A stretch of DNA of 64,000 bases, from positions 100,878 through 164,877 of the forward strand of contig NZ_KQ949039.1 of the NCBI RefSeq assembly GCF_001514285.1, written 5' to 3'. This document shows, piece after piece, positions 1 to 9,213 of the stretch. The DNA comes from Streptomyces sp. DSM 15324. GTDB lineage: Bacteria; Actinomycetota; Actinomycetes; Streptomycetales; Streptomycetaceae. Numbering within the stretch: position 1 is the stretch's first letter; each line of letters opens with the position of its first letter. The notes beneath the pieces were generated by a model. The model saw only the letters and a program-made list of their open reading frames with translations, had not been told where the DNA came from and searched no databases. The translations under genes and the position numbers were made by a program.

Positions 1-380
1 AGCAGCCCCGGCTCGAAGGCCTTCACGCCCTCGGCGAGCGCCCGTTCGATGTCGAGCGCGCCCACCAGCCGGTCCTCCGAGGCGCCCACGGGCAGCTCGA
101 CCAGCCGCGCCGGCCGGGTCTCGAACGCCCCCGGCTCGTGCGGCCCGTCCGGGCACCCCGGGTCGGGGGAGCCGGGGTCGCAGGAGAACCGGCAGCCGGA
201 GACCACCTCCAGCGCCGGCAGCAGCGCCGACAGGGCCCGTACGGCCGTGGACTTGGCGGTGCCCTTCTCACCGCGCACCAGCACGCCGCCGACCGCCGGT
301 GACACGGCGTTCAGCAGCAGCGCGAGCCGCAGGTCGTCCTGGCCGACCACGGCCGTGAACGGAAAGGGGATGCTGCTCAC
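1..380 (-). CDS. Magnesium/cobalt chelatase AAA+ ATPase subunit (ChlI-type), partial
   Basis: This is the N-terminal 126 residues of a gene that runs off the left edge. The protein opens with the FPFTAVVGQ segment typical of ChlI/BchI AAA+ ATPases and has a Walker A motif GEKGTAKS at residues 37-44. Such subunits drive Mg2+ or Co2+ insertion together with a large ChlH/CobN subunit. The gene follows cobN, and its GTG start at 380 overlaps the cobN stop by 4 bases (GTGA), so a cobaltochelatase role is likely. In actinobacteria this is often one fused ChlI-ChlD polypeptide, but whether a VWA half follows cannot be seen here. Start choice rests on the overlap and the conserved N-terminus. Confidence 0.9.
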   Translation of the reverse strand, partial: MSSIPFPFTAVVGQDDLRLALLLNAVSPAVGGVLVRGEKGTAKSTAVRALSALLPALEVVSGCRFSCDPGSPDPGCPDGPHEPGAFETRPARLVELPVGASEDRLVGALDIERALAEGVKAFEPGL

Positions 381-3300
381 TGGTCGCCCTCCAGGTCGCC
401 TTCCAGCTCCAGATAGGTGGCCCGCAGCCGCTCCAGGGTGTCGGCGTCCGGTTCCGCCCACAGCCCGCGCTCGGCGGCCTCCAGCAGGCGTTCGGTGATC
501 CCGCGCAGGGCCCACGGGTTGGACTTCTTCATGAAGTCCCGGTTCTCCGGCTCGAAGACGTACTCGGCGCTGAGCTTCTCGTACATCCAGTCGTCGACCA
601 CCCCGGCCGTCGCGTCGTAGCCGAAGAGGTAGTCAACGGTCGCCGCCATCTCGAAGGCGCCCTTGTAGCCGTGCCGGCGCATCGCCGCCATCCAGCGCGG
701 GTTGACCACCCGGGCGCGGAACACCCGGTGCGTCTCCTCGCCCAGCGTGCGGGTCCTCACCTGGTCCGGCACCGCGGAGTCGCCGACGTACGCCTCGGGG
801 CTGGCGCCCGTCAGATGCCGCACCATGGCGACCATGCCGCCGTGGTACTGGAAGTAGTCGTCGGCGTCCACGAGGTCGTGCTCACGGGTGTCGACGTTCT
901 TGGCGGCGACGGCGATCCGCCGGAACGCCGTCTCCATGTCCCCGCGCGCCGCCCGCCCGTCGAGCCCGCGCCCGTAGGCATAGCCGCCCCAGACGGCGTA
1001 CACCTCGGCGAGGTCGGCGTCGCTGCGCCAGTTGCGGGCGTCGATCAGCGGCAGCAGACCGGCCCCGTACGCCCCCGGCTTGGAGCCGAAGACCCGGGCC
1101 GTCGCGCGCCGCCGGTCGCCGTGCGCGGCGGTGTCCTCGTCGGCGTGCGCCTTCACGAAGTTGCTCTCGGCCGGCTCGTCCAGCTCGGCCACCGTCCGCA
1201 CGGCGTCGTCGATCAGCCCCACCACGTGCGGGAACGCGTCCCGGAAGAACCCGGAGATACGGACCGTGACATCGATGCGCGGCCGGCCCAGCTCGGCCGG
1301 GGGGATCACCTCGAAGCCGGTCACCCGGCGCGAGGCGTCGTCCCAGACCGGGCGGCAGCCCAGCAGGGCGAGGATCTCGGCGATGTCGTCGCCCTGCGTG
1401 CGCATCGCGGACGTGCCCCACACCGTCAGACCGACGGACCTCGGGTACGCGCCGGTGTCCTCGAGGTACCGCTGCACGAGCGAGTCGGCGAGCGACTGCC
1501 CGACCTCCCAGCTCAGCCGGGACGGGATCGCCTTGGGGTCGACGGAGTAGAAGTTCCGGCCGGTCGGCAGGACGTTGACCAGACCGCGGGTCGGTGAGCC
1601 CGACGGTCCGGCCGGGACGTAACCGCCGTCCAGCGCCTTGAGGATGTGCCCGATCTCGTCCGTGGTCCGCGCCAGCCGCGGCACCACCTCGGTGCACGCG
1701 AACTCCAGCACCGCGACGGCCTCGGGGAGTTCGGCGCCGAGGACGTCCCGCACCAGGGGCCGGGCGGCGGTGACGTCCCAGCCGCGCGCTTCCAGGCCCT
1801 CCGCGACCCGCCGGCACAGCTGCTCCAGCAGATCGATCGCGTCGGCCGCGGTCCGCGCCGGACCCTCCACCAGGTCCGACAGCTCCACCGGCACCTTCAC
1901 CGGTGCCCCCGGCTCGGCCAGCAACTCCTTCTCCACCAGCCCGAAATGGGCCGCGAAGGAGGCCCGCAGCCCCGGCAGCGCGTTCGCCTGCCCGCCCCAC
2001 ACCTGCGAGGCGCGCAGCACGGCGAGCACCAGGTTCACCCGCGCCTCGTCGACCGGGCCCCCGCCCAGCACGTGCAGACCGTCGCGGATCTGCACGTCCT
2101 TGATCTCGCAGAGGTAGCCGTCGATGTGCATGACGAACTCGTCGAAGTCGTCCTCGTCCGGCTGCTCGTCGACGTGCAGGTCATGGTGGAGCTCGGCCGC
2201 CTTCACCAGCGTCCAGATCTGGGCCCGCACCGCCGGCGCCTTCACCGGGTCCAGGTCGGAGACGAGCGCGTACTCGTCGAGGAGCTGTTCCAGCTTCGCC
2301 AGGTCGCCGTAGGTGTCCGCCCGGGCCATCGGCGGCACCAGGTGGTCCACGACGGTGGCGTGCCCGCGCCGCTTGGCCTGCGTGCCCTCGCCCGGGTCGT
2401 TGACGATGAACGGGTAGATCAGCGGCAGATCGCCGAGGACCGCGTCCGGGGCGCAGCCGCGGCCGAGGCCGAGGCCCTTGCCGGGCAGCCACTCCATCGT
2501 GCCGTGCTTGCCCATGTGCACGATCGCGTCGGCACCGAAGCTGTTCTCCAGCCACCGGTAGGCGGCCAGGTAGTGGTGCGACGGCGGCATGTCGGGGTCG
2601 TGGTAGATCGCGATCGGGTTCTCCCCGAAGCCGCGCGGCGGCTGGATCATCACGACGACGTTCCCGAACCGCAGCGACGCGAGCACGATGTCCTCGCCGT
2701 CGACGTAGAGCGAGCCGGGCGGCTCGCCCCACGCCTCCAGCATGGCGTCCCGCAGCTGCGGGTCCAGCCGGTCGAACCAGGCCCGGTAGTCCGCGAGGGG
2801 CACCCGTGCGGGCGCGGCGGCCAGCTGCTCCTCCGTCAGCCACTCGACGTCGTGCCCGCCGGCCTCGATCAGCCGGTGGATCAGCTCGTCGCCCTCGGCG
2901 GGGTACGCGGTGAGGCCGTATCCGGCGTCCCGCAGCGCGTCCAGCACCCGGACCGCCGACGCGGGCGTGTCCAGCCCGACCGCGTTGCCGACCCGTGAGT
3001 GCTTGGTCGGGTACGCGGTGAAGACCAGCGCGATCCTCTTCTCGGCGTTCGGCTTGTGCGCGAGCCGCGCGTGCCGCACCGCGATCCCGGCGACGCGCCC
3101 GGCCCGCTCGGGGTCGGCGACGTACACCGGGACGCCGTCCGGCCCCTGCTCCTTGAACGAGAACGGGACGGTGATCAGCCGGCCGTCGAACTCCGGGATC
3201 GCGACCTGCATCGCCGCGTCCATGGGGGACAGGGCGGCGTCGGACTCGTCCCACGCCTGCCGCGAGGAGGTCAGGCACAGTCCCTGCAGCACGGGGACGT

Positions 3301-4030
3301 TCAGCTCGGCGAGCGCCCCGATGTCCCACGCCTCCTCGTCCCCGCCGGCCGACGCCTGCGAGGCGTGCGTGCCGCCCGCGGCGAGCACGGTGGCGACCAG
3401 GGCGTCCGTCCCGCCGAGGATCTCGTACAGCCCGGCGTCCGCCCCGCGCAGCGAACCGCAGTACACGGGCAGCGCGTTGGCCCCCTGCGCCTCGATCGCC
3501 TCGCACAGCGTGTCCACGAAAGCGGTGTTGCCGCTCAGCTCGTGGGCCCGGTAGAAGAGCACGCCGACGGTCGGCCGGCCCGCCTCCCGGGCGCGCTCCC
3601 CGTGGACGCCGTACTCGGGCATCTTCCGCGGCTCGACGAACCCCTCGCCGGTCAGCAGCACGGTGTCCGAGAGGAACCGGGCGAGTTCGGTGAGGTTGTC
3701 GGGCCCGCCCTCGACGAGGTACCGCAGCGCCTCGGCCACCACACCGGCCGGCACCGACGACTCGGCCATCAGCTCGGCGTCCGGCACGCTCTCCCCGCCC
3801 AGCAGCACGGTCGGGATCCCGGACGCCTTCAGCACGGCCAGCCCGTCCTCCCAGGCCCGCTTGCCGCCGAGCAGCCGTACGACGACGAGGTCCGCGCCGT
3901 CCAGGAGACCGGGCAACTCGTCCGTGACGTCGACGCGGGTCGGGTTGCCGATCCGGTAGCCGGCGCCGGTGGCGGCCCGGGCCGCCAGCAGATCGGTGTC
4001 GGCGGTCGACAACAACAACACAGTGCTCAT
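377..4030 (-). CDS. cobN: Cobaltochelatase large subunit CobN
   Basis: 1217 aa, full length for the CobN/BchH/ChlH family. It is the large porphyrinoid-binding subunit that inserts cobalt into the corrin ring (hydrogenobyrinic acid a,c-diamide in the aerobic route) with ATPase help. The most conserved family stretch, HMGKHGTMEWLPGK followed by a PFIVNDPGEG segment, lies near residues 505-550. The ATG at 4030 overlaps the cobQ stop (ATGA) and the stop overlaps the chelatase ATPase start, so cobN sits inside a translationally coupled cobalamin operon read leftward from the riboswitch at 6604-6698. The cytosolic location is family knowledge. ChlH of chlorophyll synthesis is the alternative but does not fit the neighbours. 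Confidence 0.95.
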   Translation of the reverse strand: MSTVLLLSTADTDLLAARAATGAGYRIGNPTRVDVTDELPGLLDGADLVVVRLLGGKRAWEDGLAVLKASGIPTVLLGGESVPDAELMAESSVPAGVVAEALRYLVEGGPDNLTELARFLSDTVLLTGEGFVEPRKMPEYGVHGERAREAGRPTVGVLFYRAHELSGNTAFVDTLCEAIEAQGANALPVYCGSLRGADAGLYEILGGTDALVATVLAAGGTHASQASAGGDEEAWDIGALAELNVPVLQGLCLTSSRQAWDESDAALSPMDAAMQVAIPEFDGRLITVPFSFKEQGPDGVPVYVADPERAGRVAGIAVRHARLAHKPNAEKRIALVFTAYPTKHSRVGNAVGLDTPASAVRVLDALRDAGYGLTAYPAEGDELIHRLIEAGGHDVEWLTEEQLAAAPARVPLADYRAWFDRLDPQLRDAMLEAWGEPPGSLYVDGEDIVLASLRFGNVVVMIQPPRGFGENPIAIYHDPDMPPSHHYLAAYRWLENSFGADAIVHMGKHGTMEWLPGKGLGLGRGCAPDAVLGDLPLIYPFIVNDPGEGTQAKRRGHATVVDHLVPPMARADTYGDLAKLEQLLDEYALVSDLDPVKAPAVRAQIWTLVKAAELHHDLHVDEQPDEDDFDEFVMHIDGYLCEIKDVQIRDGLHVLGGGPVDEARVNLVLAVLRASQVWGGQANALPGLRASFAAHFGLVEKELLAEPGAPVKVPVELSDLVEGPARTAADAIDLLEQLCRRVAEGLEARGWDVTAARPLVRDVLGAELPEAVAVLEFACTEVVPRLARTTDEIGHILKALDGGYVPAGPSGSPTRGLVNVLPTGRNFYSVDPKAIPSRLSWEVGQSLADSLVQRYLEDTGAYPRSVGLTVWGTSAMRTQGDDIAEILALLGCRPVWDDASRRVTGFEVIPPAELGRPRIDVTVRISGFFRDAFPHVVGLIDDAVRTVAELDEPAESNFVKAHADEDTAAHGDRRRATARVFGSKPGAYGAGLLPLIDARNWRSDADLAEVYAVWGGYAYGRGLDGRAARGDMETAFRRIAVAAKNVDTREHDLVDADDYFQYHGGMVAMVRHLTGASPEAYVGDSAVPDQVRTRTLGEETHRVFRARVVNPRWMAAMRRHGYKGAFEMAATVDYLFGYDATAGVVDDWMYEKLSAEYVFEPENRDFMKKSNPWALRGITERLLEAAERGLWAEPDADTLERLRATYLELEGDLEGDQ

Positions 4031-5535
4031 GCGGGCGCTCCCGGTGGAATGAAAGGCAGTCCTTGCGGCGCGCCCGACTCGATGAGCCGCATCAGCGCGT
4101 CCGTGTCCGCGTGCTGTTCGATCAGATCGCCGAGCCGGTCGAGCTGCTCCTCGCGCAGCGCGGCGAACGAGGTGTCCGGCGCCGGCACGAACCGGCGGCC
4201 CGCGGCGGCCGCCACCTCGCGCAGGAAGGCCCGCCGGAAGCCGTCGGACTCCAGCGAGCCGTGCCAGTGGGTGCCCCAGGTCTGCCCGACCCGGACGCCG
4301 TCCAGGAAGGGCTCGCCCTCGCCTACCTCGGCGACCCCGTGATGGATCTCGTACCCCTCGACCGGCTCGCCGAGGGCCCGGCCGACCGGCCGGGTGAGGG
4401 TCTTCTCCCGGGCGAACCGCACCCGGACCGGCAGCACCCCGAGCCCGTCGACGTGCCCCCGCCGGCTCTCGACGTCGTCCTCGATGTGCTCGCCGAGGAT
4501 CTGGAAGCCGCCGCAGATCCCGAGGACCGGCCGGCCCTCGGCGGCCCTGCGCCGCAGGGCCTCGGCGAGCCCCCGCTCACGCAGCCACTCCAGCGCCCGT
4601 ACGGTCCCGCGGGTACCCGGGATCACCACCAGGTCGGCGTCCGCCAGCTCCTCCGGCCGGTCCACGAACCGCACCACGACCCCCGGTTCGGCGGCGAGGG
4701 CGTCCACGTCGGTGAAGTTGGACATCAGCGGGATCGCGCACACCGCGACCCGCAGCACGTCCTCGCCGACGGGCGGCGAGACGTTCGACTCCCGCACGGT
4801 CCCGCGCAGGGACACCCGCAGCCCGTCCTCCTCGTCGATCCCGAGCCCGTGCCGGAACGGCAGGACCCCGTAGGTCCGCCGCCCGGTCAGCCCGTGCAGC
4901 ATGTCGAGGCCCGGCTCCAGCAGCGAGACGTCCCCGCGGAACTTGTTGACGAGGAACCCGGCGACCAGCCCCTGGTCCTCGGGGGAGAGCAGCGCCACCG
5001 TCCCGAAGAACGAGGCGAAGACCCCGCCGCGGTCGATGTCGCCGACGACGAGGACCGGGAGCCCGGCGCCCCGGGCGATCCCCATGTTGACGATGTCGGT
5101 CCGCCGGAGATTGATCTCGGCGGGAGAACCGGCCCCCTCACAGATCACCGCGTCATACGTGCCCCGCAACTCGGCGAGACAGTCGAGCACGGTCCCGAGG
5201 AGTTTCCGCTGCCGCCCGCCGTGATAGCCGCGCGCACTCATCTCGCCCACCGGCTTGCCGAGCAGCACCACTTGACTGCTCTGCTCGCCACCGGGCTTGA
5301 GCAGCACGGGATTCATCAGCGCGGTCGGCTCGACGCGGCAGGCCTGCGCCTGCATGGCCTGCGCCCGCCCGATCTCGGCGCCCTCCCGCGTCACGAAGGA
5401 GTTCAGCGACATGTTCTGCGCCTTGAAGGGCGCGACCTTGACGCCCTGGCGGACCAGCCACCGGCAGATCCCGGCCGTGACGACACTCTTGCCGGCGTCG
5501 GAGGTGGTGCCGGCGACGAGGAGACCCCCGCTCAT
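4027..5535 (-). CDS. cobQ: Cobyric acid synthase CobQ
   Basis: 502 aa, normal length. It amidates adenosylcobyrinic acid a,c-diamide at four positions using glutamine and ATP. The N-terminal dethiobiotin-synthetase-like P-loop GTTSDAGKS is at residues 9-17, followed by the family signature around FKAQNMSLNS. The C-terminal type-1 glutamine amidotransferase domain has its nucleophile Cys in LGICGGFQ near residue 341 and a His in YEIHHG near residue 398. The ATG at 5535 is preferred to longer readings because it overlaps the cobD stop (ATGA) and begins exactly at the conserved MSGGLLVAGT start of the fold. Confidence 0.95.
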   Translation of the reverse strand: MSGGLLVAGTTSDAGKSVVTAGICRWLVRQGVKVAPFKAQNMSLNSFVTREGAEIGRAQAMQAQACRVEPTALMNPVLLKPGGEQSSQVVLLGKPVGEMSARGYHGGRQRKLLGTVLDCLAELRGTYDAVICEGAGSPAEINLRRTDIVNMGIARGAGLPVLVVGDIDRGGVFASFFGTVALLSPEDQGLVAGFLVNKFRGDVSLLEPGLDMLHGLTGRRTYGVLPFRHGLGIDEEDGLRVSLRGTVRESNVSPPVGEDVLRVAVCAIPLMSNFTDVDALAAEPGVVVRFVDRPEELADADLVVIPGTRGTVRALEWLRERGLAEALRRRAAEGRPVLGICGGFQILGEHIEDDVESRRGHVDGLGVLPVRVRFAREKTLTRPVGRALGEPVEGYEIHHGVAEVGEGEPFLDGVRVGQTWGTHWHGSLESDGFRRAFLREVAAAAGRRFVPAPDTSFAALREEQLDRLGDLIEQHADTDALMRLIESGAPQGLPFIPPGAPA

Positions 5536-6473
5536 GACCTGTGCCCCCTTGCGATGAGGCGCCCGGCGACACAGACGCCGAGCGCGAGCAGACCGACGCG
5601 CCGGGAGAGCCGTACGGCCCGCTCGATGTCGCCCGTGGCGACGGCGCGTCCTTCCCCGTTGAGCACGGGCCGGTGCTCGACCCGGCCGCCGTACGACAGC
5701 GTCCCGCCGAGCCGCACCCCGAGGGCTCCCGCGAACGAGGCCTCGACGGGCCCGGCGTTGGGGCTGGGATGCCGGTCCGCGTCCTGCCGCCAGGCCCGTA
5801 CGGCACCTCGCGGATCGTCCCCGGCCAGCGCGGCGAGCCCGGCGGTCAGCCGTGCCCCCGGCCACCCGGCGACGTCGTCGAGCCGGGCCGAGGCCCACCC
5901 GAACCGCCGGTAGCGGGCGGACCGGTGACCCACCATCGCGTCCAGTGTGTTGACGGCCCGGAACCCGAGCAGCCCCGGCACCCCGCCCACCGCGCCCCAC
6001 ACCAGGGCCCCCACGACGGCGTCCGAGGTGTTCTCCGCGACGGACTCCACGACGGCCCGCGCGATCCCGTCGGCGTCGAGCGCCTGCGGGTCCCGCCCGC
6101 ACAGATGCGGCAGCCGGGCCCGCGCCGCCCCGACGTCCCCCGCCTCCAGGGCCCGCCCGACGGTCCGGGCCTCGCGGACCAGCGAGGTCCCTCCGACCAC
6201 GGCCCAGGTGGCGGCGGCGGTCAGTGCGACGGAGGCGGCGGGGGAGCGGCGTACGGCCCGCTCGGCGAGGGACCCGAGGGCGACCGCCCCACCCGCGCAC
6301 ACGGCGGTGTGCAGGGCGCCCCGTCCCCGGTGGTCCCGCCACAGCAGCCGCTCCACGGCAGCGGCGGCCCGCCCGAACGCGGCGACCGGGTGCGCCCGGC
6401 GGGGATCGCCGAGGAGCAGGTCACCGAGGAGGCCGGCGGCGGCGCCGTACGCGAAGACGCGATCGGCTCGCAT
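5532..6473 (-). CDS. cobD: Adenosylcobinamide-phosphate synthase CobD/CbiB
   Basis: 313 aa membrane protein, first gene after the riboswitch. It attaches the aminopropanol (phosphate) arm to adenosylcobyric acid. The N-terminus (AYGAAAGLLGDLLLGDPRRAHPVAAFGR) contains the family's LLLGDP and HPV landmarks. A central region reading VVESVAENTSDAVVGAL is the most conserved stretch, and several hydrophobic segments give an integral membrane profile. The chosen ATG at 6473 leaves about 130 bases of leader after the riboswitch. The reading frame stays open upstream through the riboswitch, but that part shows no protein-like conservation. Confidence 0.93.
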   Translation of the reverse strand: MRADRVFAYGAAAGLLGDLLLGDPRRAHPVAAFGRAAAAVERLLWRDHRGRGALHTAVCAGGAVALGSLAERAVRRSPAASVALTAAATWAVVGGTSLVREARTVGRALEAGDVGAARARLPHLCGRDPQALDADGIARAVVESVAENTSDAVVGALVWGAVGGVPGLLGFRAVNTLDAMVGHRSARYRRFGWASARLDDVAGWPGARLTAGLAALAGDDPRGAVRAWRQDADRHPSPNAGPVEASFAGALGVRLGGTLSYGGRVEHRPVLNGEGRAVATGDIERAVRLSRRVGLLALGVCVAGRLIARGHRS

Positions 6474-6603
6474 CGGCTCAGCCGGCCGTGGGGGCGGGCA
6501 GCGGTCCTGGGCTGTACCCGAGAGCCCGCGGGCGGACCCTCGAACGGCAGGCGAGCATGGTGATATGTCCTCACTCAGGGTGTCCACGCCCTGGTTCGAC
6601 GAG

Positions 6604-6698
6604 ACCGGCGGCGAGAGTTCCTGGCTCCCGGGGCTACCTACCCCGGTGACAGTGGCGGGACCGCGCCGGATTCTCACCGGCTTCCTCTTCTGCCGCCG
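6604..6698 (-). promoter_or_regulatory. Cobalamin (AdoCbl) riboswitch
   Basis: Read on the minus strand, the element shows the conserved core GCCGGTGAGAATCCGGC (6681-6665), then GGTCCCGCCACTGT, then the B12 box AGCCAGGAACTCTCGCCG (about 6624-6607). A CGGCGG/CCGCCG pairing at the two ends closes P1. It sits about 130 bases before cobD and would switch the whole cobD-cobQ-cobN-chelatase operon off when cobalamin is plentiful. The spacer to cobD holds a small hairpin (CAGGG/CCCTG at 6576-6593) that may belong to the expression platform. Confidence 0.95.
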
Positions 6699-6822
6699 TA
6701 CATGGCCCCGGCAGTCCACCACGCCCCCGGAAGGGCCGTCAACTTGCCGTTGACCTGCGCGGGGAGAGTGTGCAGAAGCCCACACGGGGGTGGTTCCCGA
6801 CGTCATACGGGCAGGGCATGCG

Positions 6823-6860
6823 GAAGGGGTGCGGGACGGCGATCCGTCCCGCACCCCTTC
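6823..6860. terminator. Strong bidirectional hairpin terminator
   Basis: A perfect 17-bp stem (left arm 6823-6839, right arm 6844-6860) with the 4-base loop CGAT. It lies just after the stop of the leftward small membrane gene (6878) and before the cobalamin riboswitch, separating the phosphate and cobalamin units. There is no T-run, as is usual in Streptomyces. Confidence 0.85.
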
Positions 6861-6877
6861 GGAGTCGGCGCAGCGGG

Positions 6878-7099
6878 TCAGGCGACGATCAGTGAGATCC
6901 CGTACGCCACCGCCGCCGCGCAGGCCGCGAAGCACACGTACGCGCCCGTCACCGCGAGGCCGGCCGAGCCGCCCTCGGCGGTGGCCCGCTCCTGGCGGGA
7001 CAGGCCCATGACGCCGAGGGTGAACAGGGCCACCAGGCCCACCGTGACCACGAGGCTGACGCCGAACACGGAGCCCAGGGCCGCCCAGTCGATGTCCAT
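6878..7099 (-). CDS. Small two-helix membrane protein downstream of phosphate transporter
   Basis: 73 aa with two hydrophobic segments (about residues 10-32 and 48-70) joined by a short polar loop. I do not recognise an enzymatic family. It starts 34 bases after the pit stop on the same strand, and a strong terminator follows it, so it is very probably co-transcribed with pit under the PHO box. It may be an accessory or assembly subunit of the transporter, but that is inferred only from context. Confidence 0.8.
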   Translation of the reverse strand: MDIDWAALGSVFGVSLVVTVGLVALFTLGVMGLSRQERATAEGGSAGLAVTGAYVCFAACAAAVAYGISLIVA

Positions 7100-7133
7100 G
7101 CTGATTCTCTTCCTTCGTACCGGGTGGGCGGGC

Positions 7134-8396
7134 TCAGGCGGCCGGAGCCGTGGGCTCGGTGGTGGTGGCCGCCGGGGTGACCGTGGTGGCCGTCGCGGCC
7201 GGGGACGGGATGGTGGCCGTCAGGTCCTCGGTGACCGTGCCCGCGGGGGGCGGGGTGACCGCCGCGATCGCCGTGGTGACGACGCCGGGCGGCTCCTCGG
7301 TCGCGTTGACGTTCGAGGCGTCCACGACCTCGCGGCGGGAGACCTTCCAGATCGCGGCGCTGGAGGCGATCAGGAAGACCGCGACCACCGCGGTGCCCCA
7401 GTCGCCCAGGCCGGTGACCGACTCGGCCAGCGCGCCGACCAGGGCGGCCGCCGGGAGCGTCAGGCCCCAGGCCACGAACATCCGGGTCGCCGTCGACCAG
7501 CGGACCACACCGCCCGTGCGGCCCAGGCCCGCGCCCATCACCGAACCGGAGACGGAGTGTGTGGTCGACAGGGAGAAGCCGAGGTGGGAGGAGGCCAGGA
7601 TGACCGTGGCCGCGCTGGTCTGGGCGGCGAAGCCCTGCTGCGGCTGAAGGTCGGTCAGGCCCTTGCCCATGGTGCGGATGATGCGCCAGCCGCCGAGGTA
7701 GGTGCCGAGCGCGATGGCCAGGCCGGCGGAGAGGATGACCCAGGTGGGCGGGTCCGAGTCGGGGGCGACGGCGCCGCCCGCGACCAGGGCCAGGGTGATG
7801 ATGCCCATCGTCTTCTGCGCGTCGTTGGTGCCGTGCGCCAGGGAGACCAGGCCGGCCGAGGCGATCTGGCCCGCGCGGTAGCCCTTCGCCGCGGCCTTGC
7901 CGTCGGCCTTCCTGCTCAGGGTGTAGGACAGCCGGGTCGCGAGCATCGCGGCGACGCCCGCCACGATCGGGGCCGCGACGGCCGGGATCAGGACCTTGGT
8001 GACCAGCACGTCACCGTGCACCGCGCCCAGACCCGCCGAGGCGATGGTGGCGCCGATCAGGCCGCCCATGAGGGCGTGCGAGGAGCTGGAGGGCAGTCCC
8101 ACCAGCCAGGTCAGCAGGTTCCAGAGGATCGCGCCGACCAGGGCGGCGAAGATGACCTCGGGACGGATGCCGGTCTCGTCGACGAGACCCTTGGAGATCG
8201 TGTTCGCGACCTCCACCGAGAGGAAGGCGCCCACAAGGTTGAGCACGGCGGACATGGCCACCGCGACCTTGGGCTTGAGTGCACCGGTCGAGATGGTGGT
8301 GGCCATCGCGTTGGCGGTGTCGTGGAAACCGTTCGTGAAATCGAACGCGAGTGCGGTGATCACCACAATCGCGAGGATCAGCGAGAAGCTTTCCAT
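7134..8396 (-). CDS. pit: Low-affinity inorganic phosphate transporter (PiT family)
   Basis: 420 aa polytopic membrane protein. The two inverted PiT family signatures are present: DFTNGFHDTANAMATTISTG near residues 19-38 and LAHGTNDAQKTMGII near residue 185. These are the H+/metal-phosphate symport motifs. The C-terminal about 80 residues are Thr/Pro/Ala-rich and probably disordered. The ATG at 8396 begins directly with the first transmembrane helix. A PHO box lies 37 bases upstream, so expression is expected to respond to phosphate starvation through PhoP. A small membrane gene follows in the same unit. Confidence 0.95.
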   Translation of the reverse strand: MESFSLILAIVVITALAFDFTNGFHDTANAMATTISTGALKPKVAVAMSAVLNLVGAFLSVEVANTISKGLVDETGIRPEVIFAALVGAILWNLLTWLVGLPSSSSHALMGGLIGATIASAGLGAVHGDVLVTKVLIPAVAAPIVAGVAAMLATRLSYTLSRKADGKAAAKGYRAGQIASAGLVSLAHGTNDAQKTMGIITLALVAGGAVAPDSDPPTWVILSAGLAIALGTYLGGWRIIRTMGKGLTDLQPQQGFAAQTSAATVILASSHLGFSLSTTHSVSGSVMGAGLGRTGGVVRWSTATRMFVAWGLTLPAAALVGALAESVTGLGDWGTAVVAVFLIASSAAIWKVSRREVVDASNVNATEEPPGVVTTAIAAVTPPPAGTVTEDLTATIPSPAATATTVTPAATTTEPTAPAA

Positions 8397-8432
8397 TTAC
8401 CCAGGCAATCGTTCGAAGTCATTGGTTCGTTG

Positions 8433-8465
8433 AAGTTAAGTAACCTGAGTGAACGGAAGGTGAAC
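8433..8465 (-). promoter_or_regulatory. PHO box (PhoP-binding direct repeats) of pit
   Basis: On the minus strand there are consecutive 11-base direct repeat units, GTTCACCTTCC, GTTCACTCAGG and a degenerate TTACTTAACTT. This is the spacing and sequence of the Streptomyces PhoP operator. The box is positioned to cover the -35 region of the pit promoter. It is also about 95 bases upstream of the divergent aldolase gene. Confidence 0.85.
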
Positions 8466-8559
8466 TGGGATGGGCGTCAAGGTGTCCTTGTGGAGTGAGA
8501 CACTCCTCACTCGGTAGCTCCCCGTGTCGAGTGCCTCGCGCACTGGCAGGATCGGGGGC

Positions 8560-9213
8560 ATGGGTGAACATCTGAGCGACGAACGGCAGGCCTGGGCGGC
8601 GCTGGTGGCGACGGCCCGCCGCACCGTCACGGACGGCCTCGTCGTCGGGACCTCGGGCAACGTCTCCGTGCGGGTCGGCGACACCGTGCTCGTCACCCCG
8701 TCGGGCGTGCCCTACGACCGTCTCACGCCCGACGACGTCACGGGCGTCGACCTCACCGGCCGGCAGGTCCGCGGCACCCTCGTGCCGACCAGCGAGCTGC
8801 CCCTGCACCTGGCCGTGTACCGCGACACCGACGCGCGGGCGATCGTACACACGCACGCCGTGCACGCCACCGCCGTCTCGACCCTCGTCGCCGAGCTCCC
8901 CACCGTCCACTACATGGCCGGCGCCCTCGGCGGCCCCGTCCGGGTCGCCCCCTACGCGACCTACGGCACCGAGGAGTTGGCCGAGCACGCCCTGCGCGCC
9001 CTGGCCGACCGCACCGGCTGCCTCCTCCAGAACCACGGCACGCTCACCTACGGCGCCACGCTCGACCAGGCCTTCGACCGAACGGCCCAGCTGGAGTGGA
9101 TGTGCCACCTCTGGCTCACCGCGTCCTCGGTCCCCGGCCACACCCCGACCCTCCTGACGCCCGCCCAGATAGCCGAGGCGGCCACCCGCCTACACACCTA
9201 CGGCCAACGCTGA
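8560..9213 (+). CDS. Class II aldolase/adducin family protein (fuculose-phosphate aldolase type)
   Basis: 217 aa, the usual size of L-fuculose-1-phosphate or L-ribulose-5-phosphate aldolase/epimerase relatives. The substrate loop TSGNVSVR is near residues 30-37. Zinc-ligand histidines occur in HTHAVHATA near residue 98 and in QNHGTLTYG near residue 158. It would cleave or epimerise a sugar phosphate using a metal enolate; the actual substrate cannot be told. I chose ATG 8560 over an upstream GTG because it follows a GGGGG stretch and matches the family N-terminus. A CAGGAT hexamer seven bases before it would also suit a leaderless transcript. It is divergent from pit. Confidence 0.85.
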   Translation: MGEHLSDERQAWAALVATARRTVTDGLVVGTSGNVSVRVGDTVLVTPSGVPYDRLTPDDVTGVDLTGRQVRGTLVPTSELPLHLAVYRDTDARAIVHTHAVHATAVSTLVAELPTVHYMAGALGGPVRVAPYATYGTEELAEHALRALADRTGCLLQNHGTLTYGATLDQAFDRTAQLEWMCHLWLTASSVPGHTPTLLTPAQIAEAATRLHTYGQR

